From the NCBI RefSeq assembly GCF_011398155.1, contig NZ_AP021888.1:578001-642000 (forward strand): 64,000 nt of DNA, read 5' to 3'. The notes under the pieces were generated by a model that was not told the origin of the DNA, made no database searches, and worked only from the letters and a program-made list of their open reading frames with translations. The stretch is from Thiosulfativibrio zosterae. GTDB lineage: Bacteria; Pseudomonadota; Gammaproteobacteria; Thiomicrospirales; Thiomicrospiraceae. The position numbers and the translations under genes are program-made. Below, one piece after another: positions 28,246 to 34,956 of the stretch (positions are counted from its first letter, which is position 1; the number at the start of each line of letters is the position of its first letter).

Positions 28246-29109
28246 TCACGAGGGTTTTAGAGAAGATTTATCATTTAAAAGCGCAAAGGTTTGTTGAAAA
28301 TGTTCGCTGTCGCCCAGTAGCTTGATGAAGACAGCGCTGAGTTGTAGGTCTTCAGTGTGGCTTTCTGTTGGGTGGTATAAACGGTCACCAATAATGGGAT
28401 AGCCGGCTTGTGACAGGTGAATGCGAATTTGGTGTTTGCGACCGGTTTCGATATTCACCTCTACCAAAGAACGCTTGCGCTCGACATCAAACGCTAAACG
28501 CTTGGCGTGACTGATGGCGGGTTTACCATTGACGGGGGAATCATAATCTTGCGGATTTTCTGGAAACTCGCCTGCCACCCAGGCCTGGTAGATTTTAACG
28601 ATTTTTCGCGCTTCAAACAGCTTGCGCAAGGCCACGGCGGTTTGGTGCGAGTGGGCAACCAGCATCAGTCCGTCGGTGGCCTTGTCTAGGCGGTGAATCA
28701 TTAAGCAGGGTTGATTGGTTTTGCCCGGCACATTCAGTTGAATCCAACGATTGAGGGTATTGTGGTCGCTCCACTTAGATCCCTGCGAGCGCATGCCTTT
28801 GGGTTTTATCCACACGCTGTAATCGCCTAGGTCAGCAAATAATTGGGGATCGCTGACGCTTTCATTGAGCACTTTTTCGTCATAGTACAAATACAAAATA
28901 TTGCCAGCTTGCAAGGACTTTTTGGCACGGCGCAGGCGTTGCGGTTTGCTGTCTTCTGCATTCAAAGCCAGCCAAACCGCACCTTTTTGCATGACGGTTT
29001 TGAGATGTTGTTTGGAAAGCCCGAGCGTTTCTGGCATGGCCGCTAGCGCATCAATGGCGCTGATGCCATCTTGAGTGATCAGCAACTGTGCTTCAAATGG
29101 TGAATGCAT
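28246..29109 (-). CDS. RluA-family RNA pseudouridine synthase
   Basis: 287 residues. The catalytic aspartate is D142 in MIHRLDKATDGLMLVA (H139-R-L-D142). Conserved IYQAWVAG, VEVNIETGRKHQIRIHLSQAGYPIIGDRLY follow. The N-terminal part (about 25-75) resembles a degenerate S4-like domain (QKGAVWLA, RLRRAKKSLQAGNILYLYY). Whether it acts on 23S rRNA (RluA/RluC/RluD type) or tRNA (TruC type) cannot be decided by eye. Its stop and start abut the exonuclease gene upstream (shared base 29109). A palindrome copy encodes Y-Q-A-W-V. Confidence 0.9.
   Translation of the reverse strand: MHSPFEAQLLITQDGISAIDALAAMPETLGLSKQHLKTVMQKGAVWLALNAEDSKPQRLRRAKKSLQAGNILYLYYDEKVLNESVSDPQLFADLGDYSVWIKPKGMRSQGSKWSDHNTLNRWIQLNVPGKTNQPCLMIHRLDKATDGLMLVAHSHQTAVALRKLFEARKIVKIYQAWVAGEFPENPQDYDSPVNGKPAISHAKRLAFDVERKRSLVEVNIETGRKHQIRIHLSQAGYPIIGDRLYHPTESHTEDLQLSAVFIKLLGDSEHFQQTFALLNDKSSLKPS
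28578..28589. repeat. Dispersed palindrome copy 5, one mismatch, coding
   Basis: CCCAGGCCTGGT in the pseudouridine synthase, 11 of 12 bases, read Q-A-W-V on the minus strand and flanked on one side by AGATTTTAA. Confidence 0.7.
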
Positions 29110-29993
29110 TATTGGGCTCGCACCGAGAAAGTATCGGTTGCTTTTAATTTAAGCACCTGCGCATTGGGCGTTTTGTGGTCGAGTAGCCATGCCATTTCGC
29201 TTTCGAGATCGGCATCGTCCAGCACTTTTTGCCAAACGCGGGCATCGGCATTCCAGCGATAGCCGCGGGCGCGCAACAGGTCTTTAATGTCAAACGGCGC
29301 ACCCGCGGCTTTAACCAGTGATTTGGCTTTGCGCACCATAGGCAATAATGCGCCCAAAGCGGGTTGTTGGGTTTCACCAATTGGGCAAGACAGCAGTTGG
29401 GTGAGGGCTTGCACATCGTCTAGCGCACGATGCGCATCGTAGAAAAACTGTCCGACTTTCCAACACAAAAATTCTTGGCTTTTGGAACCCACGCCAGCCA
29501 AGCCCAACCAATCAATTTGCGCGACCGAACAGCCCCAAACTTTTTGGCTAAAAATATCGTGGTAGCGTTCCACCACTGGGCGGTCAAACCCGGCATTGTG
29601 CGCCACAATCAATTGCACATCAGCCATTTGTGCTGCCACAAAATCCCAGTCAATGTGATGGCCTTCAACATCCTTATCGGTTAACCCCGTGACCGAGGTG
29701 ACTTCGGCACTGATGTGACCTTCGGGTTCGTTTAAAAAGTTTTGACTTTCTAGCACACGGTATAAATAACCCTGCGAATCAAATTCCACAATTTGATAGC
29801 CCAGTTCAATCACCTCACACACTGCTGTGTCGAGCCCGGTGGTTTCGGTATCTAAAAAGCACACCTTGTGCAAGGGCGTGGTAGTATCGGGGCTATTGAA
29901 AAGTGTTTTGGGTTGCAGACGGCTCAACACTTGAAAATCGGGCGAGGCGCTGAGTTGTTGCAGGCAGTGGTTAATATCGGGGGTTGCGGTCAT
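29109..29993 (-). CDS. DnaQ-like 3'-5' exonuclease
   Basis: 294 residues from the ATG at complement 29993, which overlaps the HIRAN gene stop as ATGA. A longer reading to 30125 lies inside that gene. DEDDh motifs: DTETTG at 48-53 (Exo I), VAHNAGFDRPVVE (Exo II) and YDAHRALDDVQAL (Exo III, catalytic H and D). The last 100 residues (FDIKDLLRARGYRWNADARVWQKVL) match a tail found in DNA polymerase III epsilon-like exonucleases of unknown role. Likely DNA proofreading or end trimming; the partner is not evident. Confidence 0.9.
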   Translation of the reverse strand: MTATPDINHCLQQLSASPDFQVLSRLQPKTLFNSPDTTTPLHKVCFLDTETTGLDTAVCEVIELGYQIVEFDSQGYLYRVLESQNFLNEPEGHISAEVTSVTGLTDKDVEGHHIDWDFVAAQMADVQLIVAHNAGFDRPVVERYHDIFSQKVWGCSVAQIDWLGLAGVGSKSQEFLCWKVGQFFYDAHRALDDVQALTQLLSCPIGETQQPALGALLPMVRKAKSLVKAAGAPFDIKDLLRARGYRWNADARVWQKVLDDADLESEMAWLLDHKTPNAQVLKLKATDTFSVRAQ

Positions 29994-30391
29994 GGATGGG
30001 CTCGGTGGGTCAGTTGTAATAACCACAATTTTAGCCGATATTGCCAGCGCACAAAAGTTGCTAGCCATAAAAGTTGTATTTGAGTGCTGAAAGAACCGTG
30101 ATAACTCAAGCGACATTCCAGCCACAAAAAATGTCCATGTTGCTGAATTTTGAAAAGGCTAAGGTTATCAACCTTGTCGGGCCAATGTTGTGAAAGGGCT
30201 TTGGGCACATAACCCAGCAGACTATCGTTAAACCAAATTTTCAGAGCGTGGGCATCATATGGATTATCGGGTTCGGCTTGAATGCTCAATGGCGAATTTG
30301 GCTGTAATTGGTTAGACGCAAAACATGCCGCCGCATCATAATAAAAAGTGCCTTTAATCGGAAACCTTAAACTTTGAGGTCTTGCCAGCAT
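29990..30391 (-). CDS. Stand-alone HIRAN-domain protein
   Basis: 133 residues. The HIRAN domain spans about 10-80, with PDNPYDAHALKIW and LLGYVPKALSQ as its key segments. In HLTF and Rad5 this domain binds single-stranded 3' DNA ends. The C-terminal 35 residues are hydrophobic and basic (LLWLATFVRWQYRLKLWLLQL), so may be an amphipathic or membrane-attached helix. It overlaps the exonuclease gene by four bases, so the two probably act together on DNA ends. Confidence 0.85.
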   Translation of the reverse strand: MLARPQSLRFPIKGTFYYDAAACFASNQLQPNSPLSIQAEPDNPYDAHALKIWFNDSLLGYVPKALSQHWPDKVDNLSLFKIQQHGHFLWLECRLSYHGSFSTQIQLLWLATFVRWQYRLKLWLLQLTHRAHP

Positions 30392-30452
30392 TTATTTATC
30401 CCGTAAGAATGTCTAAAATGAAGTTTGCAATATAGCAAAGTCGAGTCAAACC

Positions 30453-32222
30453 ATGTCAAATAAAGTCAATTCTCATGCTGTCCTGTCAAACCGCTTGGCA
30501 GTTTCTATCTCCGGTTCAGGCGGCAGCGGTGCGCTGACCACGGGGCAGATTTTGTTAAATGCCTTTGGTCTTGCTGGTTTTTATGGCGTGATGAATCGCT
30601 CGTCTGGCCCGCAAATTCGTGGTGGCGAATCGGCGGTGATGTTGTCCTTGTCTGACCAACCGCTTGAACTTTTGCCTGATGTGTTTCAAGTGCACTTTGC
30701 CTTAGATTGGCGCAACTTTGAACGCTTTGCCGATGAAATTCCGCTTAATCAAAATAGCTGGGTTTTTTTCGATAATTCTCGCGAAAAACCACCAGGCCTG
30801 GTTGAAAAAAGTGGTGCAAAGGTGCTGGGTTTGAATTTAAGTGCTACCTTAAAAGATTTGCCTGATGGGCGTGCTAATATGTTGGCTTTGGGCATTTTGG
30901 CAGCGTGGGTTGGATTGGATATTGCTGTTTGCGAACAGGCGTTGCGCAAAACGCTGGGAAAAAAGGGCGATGCGGTATTGAGTTCGTCGCTGGCGGCTTT
31001 GCAAGCGGGTCAGGCTTTGCTATTAGCCAAGTTGCCATCGCAAAATGTTTTGGCTAACTGGCAAGCGCAACCCGCATCTAAGTGGTTGATGTCCGGCAAC
31101 GAGGCAGTCGGTTTGGGTGCTTTGCAAGGTGGCGTTAGATTTGCGGCGGCTTACCCGATTACACCAGCCACTGAAATTGTGGAATATTTAGCGCCCCGAA
31201 TTGAAAAACTGGGTGGTCACTTATTGATAGCCGAAGACGAATTGGCCGCCATTAATATGGTTATCGGTGCTAGTTTTGGTGGCGTGCCGGCCATGACATC
31301 CACTTCGGGCCCTGGGTTTTCCTTAATGACCGAAGCCATGGGCTTGGCAATTGCCAGCGAAACGCCTGTGCTGGTGGTGAATGTAATGCGTGGTGGGCCT
31401 TCGACTGGCATTCCCACCAAGTCTGAGCAAACTGACCTCAATCAAATTTTATACGGATTTCATGGCGAAGCACCCCATGTGGTGCTTGCGCCCATCAGCA
31501 TTGCCGATTGTGCGCCCTGTGCTTTTTGGGCCACCGGCTTGGCAGAAGCCTTGCAAACGCTGGTGGTTTTAATCAGCGACCAGCGCATTGGGCAGTCTAA
31601 AGCCATTTTAGAACCCCTAACCTTTAGTGACCAACCCTTGAAGCGCCAAACATTAGCGCAAGGGGAGCTCAGCGACTATCAACGCTATGCCTTGACTGAA
31701 TCCAGTATTTCGCCCATGTCGGAACCTGGCCTGATGGAAGGCATTTATACCGCGGATGGACTGGAACATAATCCATCGGGTTTGCCTTCCTCGCAAGCCC
31801 TTGACCATCAGCAACAACTTCATAAGCGTGCCGCCAAACTCAATCAATTTGATTATGGCGAGCACTGGGCTTGGAGTAAAGCCTATGCTGTGCCCAACTC
31901 AGCTCGACAAATCTGTTTAGTCACTTGGGGTTCTAGCACGGCGGTGTGCCAAGAAGCCGCTTTGCAAATGCAAACTGCAAGAGTCAGTGTGCAGGTGTTG
32001 GCCTTGCGATTGTTGATGCCGCTGCAGGTGGCTGAGATTCAAACGATTTGCAAAAACCAAGAGGTTTGGGTGGTTGAACAATCAGCTTCAGGACAATTTA
32101 TTCACTATTTGTGGTCGCAACAGGCCATTCCAGCCACAGCGCAATCAATTGCTCAAGCAGGGCCTTTGATGATTTCGGTACGGCAAATTTTGGATGCTAT
32201 TTTGGGAGAAAACCATGAGTGA
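30453..32222 (+). CDS. korA: 2-oxoacid:ferredoxin oxidoreductase, fused gamma-alpha subunit
   Basis: 589 residues. The gamma domain (about 12-190) opens VSISGSGGSGALTTGQIL and has RSSGPQIRGGES. The alpha domain begins about 215 with NEAVGLGALQGGVRFAAAYPITPATEIVEYLA, then STSGPGFSLMTEAMGLAIASETPVLVVNVMRGGPSTGIPTKSEQTDL (split over the CoA/TPP face). It pairs with korB to oxidise a 2-oxoacid (2-oxoglutarate or pyruvate) to acyl-CoA with reduced ferredoxin. The fused layout is that of KorA/OorA-like enzymes; the substrate is not proven. A palindrome copy encodes P-P-G-L-V. Confidence 0.92.
   Translation: MSNKVNSHAVLSNRLAVSISGSGGSGALTTGQILLNAFGLAGFYGVMNRSSGPQIRGGESAVMLSLSDQPLELLPDVFQVHFALDWRNFERFADEIPLNQNSWVFFDNSREKPPGLVEKSGAKVLGLNLSATLKDLPDGRANMLALGILAAWVGLDIAVCEQALRKTLGKKGDAVLSSSLAALQAGQALLLAKLPSQNVLANWQAQPASKWLMSGNEAVGLGALQGGVRFAAAYPITPATEIVEYLAPRIEKLGGHLLIAEDELAAINMVIGASFGGVPAMTSTSGPGFSLMTEAMGLAIASETPVLVVNVMRGGPSTGIPTKSEQTDLNQILYGFHGEAPHVVLAPISIADCAPCAFWATGLAEALQTLVVLISDQRIGQSKAILEPLTFSDQPLKRQTLAQGELSDYQRYALTESSISPMSEPGLMEGIYTADGLEHNPSGLPSSQALDHQQQLHKRAAKLNQFDYGEHWAWSKAYAVPNSARQICLVTWGSSTAVCQEAALQMQTARVSVQVLALRLLMPLQVAEIQTICKNQEVWVVEQSASGQFIHYLWSQQAIPATAQSIAQAGPLMISVRQILDAILGENHE
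30791..30802. repeat. Dispersed palindrome copy 6, perfect, coding
   Basis: ACCAGGCCTGGT in korA, read P-G-L-V, flanked by GAAAAACC and TGAAAAAA. Confidence 0.9.
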
Positions 32223-33087
32223 TTCATCTACCTTAGACATCCCGGTGCAAGTGACCACACCTATTTTAAAACCCAATGATTATTTGTCTAACAATCACCC
32301 GGTTTGGTGCCCGGGGTGTGGGCACTTTTTTGTGCTGCGCGCGCTCACCAAAGCCTTGGCTTGGCTTAAAATTCCCAATGAGCAAATCGGTTTGATTTCG
32401 GGGATTGGCTGTTCGTCACGCTTGCCTGCCTATATGAATGTCTATGGATTTCATGGGGTGCATGGTCGTGCTCTAGCCATGGCAGCCGGTTTAAAAATGG
32501 CGCGCCCAGAATTGACGGTTTTGGTGGCGGGCGGTGATGGCGATGGCTATTCGATTGGCGGCAATCACTTTTTGCACGCCTGTCGGCGTAATATGGATAT
32601 GACCTATATCGTAATGGATAACGAAGTTTATGGCATGACCAAGGGTCAACCTTCGCCGACCACAGCACCGGATTGGCACAGCAAACTTGCCCCTCTAGGC
32701 ACCGGCATTAACGCCTTTAATCCGCTGGGCATTGCATTGGCAGCGGGGGCGAGTTTTATTGCACGCGGCTATGCGGGCGACCCGAATGCACTCACGCAAA
32801 TTTTGACGCAAGCCATTCAACATAAAGGCTTTTCACTGGTGGAAATCAAAAGCCCTTGTGTGACTTTTAGACCGGAACAAAAAGCCTGGCAAAAATCTAT
32901 GCGTTCCATGAATGTTGAACCCACCGACGATAAACAAATCGCCGCGCACCATTTAGCGGGTTCAGACGGCTTTGACACGGGCATTTTTTATCAAGCCGAT
33001 TTGGCAGTGTATCCCGGTGACAGCCTTGCGCCAAATCCTGAGTCTTCGACCGCGTTGACAAAATTACTGGCAGAGGTCACTTTATGA
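32215..33087 (+). CDS. korB: 2-oxoacid:ferredoxin oxidoreductase, beta subunit
   Basis: 290 residues from the ATG at 32215, overlapping the korA stop by eight bases. The TPP-binding subunit: YLSNNHPVWCPGCGHFFVL near the start, GIGCSSRLPAYMNVYGFHGVHGRALA, then the TPP motif VAGGDGDGYSIGGNHFLHA and MDNEVYGMTKGQPSPTT. No ferredoxin domain is fused, so electrons must go to an external ferredoxin. Ends with a four-base overlap to a ferritin-like gene. Confidence 0.93.
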   Translation: MSDSSTLDIPVQVTTPILKPNDYLSNNHPVWCPGCGHFFVLRALTKALAWLKIPNEQIGLISGIGCSSRLPAYMNVYGFHGVHGRALAMAAGLKMARPELTVLVAGGDGDGYSIGGNHFLHACRRNMDMTYIVMDNEVYGMTKGQPSPTTAPDWHSKLAPLGTGINAFNPLGIALAAGASFIARGYAGDPNALTQILTQAIQHKGFSLVEIKSPCVTFRPEQKAWQKSMRSMNVEPTDDKQIAAHHLAGSDGFDTGIFYQADLAVYPGDSLAPNPESSTALTKLLAEVTL

Positions 33088-33626
33088 AAATTACCCGCGG
33101 ACATTTAGGCGCTCAAGCCACTCGCAAACCCGCCAAAAACTTTGGTTGGGTGCTCGCCAGTATTGATGACATGATTGAAGAAACGCGCTATTTTTGTAAC
33201 GCCTTTTCGCAAACCCTGCGAGCACATCACAATGAAATGGCGGCCAATATTTTTGAACAAGCCGCCCTGGGATTTGAACAAGAAGCGCAACTCTTAGAAA
33301 GACACAAAGAAGGCAAGATTCTGCCAGATATCGCGCCCTGGGAAATGCCACACCCCGACTATGAACATCCGGTGAATTGGTTGATGGACGCGGATTATCT
33401 CATTAACGAAGCTCAAGCGTGGAAGCTGGTTGAAAGGCTGGTGCAAATTCATCACTGCTATTACAACCACCTCAAAGCAACCCACAATATCGCCGAAACC
33501 CTCAGCTTGGTGAGCGAGTTGCAAAGCCATTGTTATCATTGTGTAGAACAAGCCAGACACGCCCAACAAATAAGTTCGTCATCACTCACACCCAGCGATC
33601 TTGATCCACCATTAGACCAGAGTTAG
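33084..33626 (+). CDS. Ferritin-like helical protein linked to korAB
   Basis: 180 residues, nearly all predicted helix. Four helices carry spaced glutamates and histidines: ETRYFCNAF, HHNEMAANIFEQAALGFEQEAQLLERH, EAQAWKLVERLVQIHHCYYNHL and ELQSHCYHCVEQARHAQ. That pattern suggests a ferritin-like or rubrerythrin-like four-helix bundle with a possible di-metal site, but I cannot assign a family with certainty. It overlaps korB by four bases, so it probably belongs to the oxidoreductase operon, perhaps protecting the oxygen-sensitive enzyme. That role is inference. Confidence 0.6.
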   Translation: MKITRGHLGAQATRKPAKNFGWVLASIDDMIEETRYFCNAFSQTLRAHHNEMAANIFEQAALGFEQEAQLLERHKEGKILPDIAPWEMPHPDYEHPVNWLMDADYLINEAQAWKLVERLVQIHHCYYNHLKATHNIAETLSLVSELQSHCYHCVEQARHAQQISSSSLTPSDLDPPLDQS

Positions 33627-33628
33627 GC

Positions 33629-34333
33629 ATGCATTTATTGTTACCCAGTAATGTCGTTTTGAGTGTACGGCGAACGACGCGACAAGATTCTGTGGCTTTA
33701 AAAGTCACCCTTGATCGCAATACTTTGTTGGTGCCTAAACGCTTTTCGGATAAAAAAGTTCAGGCGTTTATTCAAGAGCAGTTGACTTGGATTGAGCAAA
33801 GCATTCATAAACAACGATTGCGTTTGCCTGCGCCGCAGTTAGAGGCTGAGTTGAATCAGGTGATGCGTTATGGGGAAGTCTTTCATATTGAGTTTGAGGC
33901 AGACATTAACACTTGTGTTTGGGATGATGTATCAAAGCTTGTTTTTGTGCCCAAAACCCTCCAAAATCAACCAGGCCTGGTTAAAAATACCTTAAAAAAA
34001 GCCTTGTTAAATGACATTTCTCAAACTTTGCCCGCCCAAACTTTACGCTGGGCAGAGCGCATGGGGGTGGCAAAACAATTGGGAAATATAACCATCAAAA
34101 ACTACAAGTCGCGCTGGGGCAGTTGCACCCACGATGGTCGAGTGCAATTTAATTGGCGGCTGGTATTTTTTGCGCCAGAGGTGATTGATTATGTGATTAT
34201 TCACGAGTTGGCGCATTTAACTCATCTTAACCATTCCAAAGCTTTTTGGGCTGAAGTGGCGCGTTTTTGCCCAAACTATAAAACCCATCAAGCCACACTC
34301 AAGCAGCAATCTAGGCAAGCCATGGCATTCTAA
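33629..34333 (+). CDS. YgjP-like metallopeptidase domain protein
   Basis: 234 residues, DUF45/M48-related. Zinc ligands in VIIHELAHLTHLNHSKAFW: H192, E193, H196 and H202. The preceding IKNYKSRWGSCTHDGRVQFNWRLVFF (157-180) is the other family hallmark. Soluble, no signal. Often found near restriction or repair genes, though its substrate is unknown. Two bases after the ferritin-like gene stop. A palindrome copy encodes N-Q-P-G-L-V at about 113-118, a region between conserved blocks. Confidence 0.92.
   Translation: MHLLLPSNVVLSVRRTTRQDSVALKVTLDRNTLLVPKRFSDKKVQAFIQEQLTWIEQSIHKQRLRLPAPQLEAELNQVMRYGEVFHIEFEADINTCVWDDVSKLVFVPKTLQNQPGLVKNTLKKALLNDISQTLPAQTLRWAERMGVAKQLGNITIKNYKSRWGSCTHDGRVQFNWRLVFFAPEVIDYVIIHELAHLTHLNHSKAFWAEVARFCPNYKTHQATLKQQSRQAMAF
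33970..33981. repeat. Dispersed palindrome copy 7, perfect, coding
   Basis: ACCAGGCCTGGT in the YgjP-like gene, read P-G-L-V, flanked by AAAATCA and TAAAAAT. Confidence 0.9.
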
Positions 34334-34415
34334 TGTCATTTTTCAAGCTTGCTTCACTATGCAAACCCGTCATATCTATTACAATGCAACTTCTTAGTTT
34401 TTATGGGAAGCCAAT

Positions 34416-34937
34416 ATGTCATCAGAAACGCCTGTCATCAACGAAACGCTCATGGAGCAAAATACTGAAAATCTTCCTGAAGCTCCCTCTCAAAAAACTG
34501 TGACCTATGCCGGATTTTGGAAGCGGACCTTGGCGTTTTTATTGGATTATATTGTGATGATGGTGCTGATAATTGTGTTTTCATTTGGTATGGGGATGAT
34601 GATGGCGCATAACGGCGTGGACGCGACTGCCGATGATACGCTGGCGTTGTTTGATGCACTCATGCAGTTGGTGGTTTTGATGCTGGGCTGGTTATATTTT
34701 GGCGTGCTGGAATCTTCTAAATACCAAGCGACTTTGGGCAAGCTACTCATTGGGCTTAAGGTGACAGATATTCACGGTGAGCGTTTAAGTTTTTGGCGTG
34801 CCACAGGGCGACATTTTGGAAAATACCTGTCCTTTTTATTGGTCGGAATTGGATTTTTGATGGTGGCTTTTACCCGACGCAAACAAGGCTTGCATGATTT
34901 TATGGCCAGTTGTTTGGTGATTAATAATCCGCACTGA
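34416..34937 (+). CDS. RDD-family membrane protein
   Basis: 173 residues. The RDD domain starts about residue 30 with YAGFWKRTLAFLLDYIVMMVLIIV (R and D of the name in WKR and LLD), followed by two further hydrophobic segments (LMQLVVLMLGWLYFGVLE and FGKYLSFLLVGIGFLMVAF). ATLGKLLIGLKVTD and RKQGLHDFMASCLVI are typical. Function unknown; some RDD proteins act in sodium/proton exchange. 19 bases before the AddB-like gene. Confidence 0.9.
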   Translation: MSSETPVINETLMEQNTENLPEAPSQKTVTYAGFWKRTLAFLLDYIVMMVLIIVFSFGMGMMMAHNGVDATADDTLALFDALMQLVVLMLGWLYFGVLESSKYQATLGKLLIGLKVTDIHGERLSFWRATGRHFGKYLSFLLVGIGFLMVAFTRRKQGLHDFMASCLVINNPH

Positions 34938-34956
34938 ATTCGAGGGAAAAAGTTTT

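Noticed and set aside
28191-28257. AAACCCTC and GAGGGTTT flanking the 5' side of sdaA
   Set aside because: The arms are separated by 51 bases and the second lies in the neighbouring gene; probably chance.
29144-29416. Second minus-strand frame within the exonuclease gene
   Set aside because: It shares sequence with the DnaQ-like gene in a different frame and has no family features.
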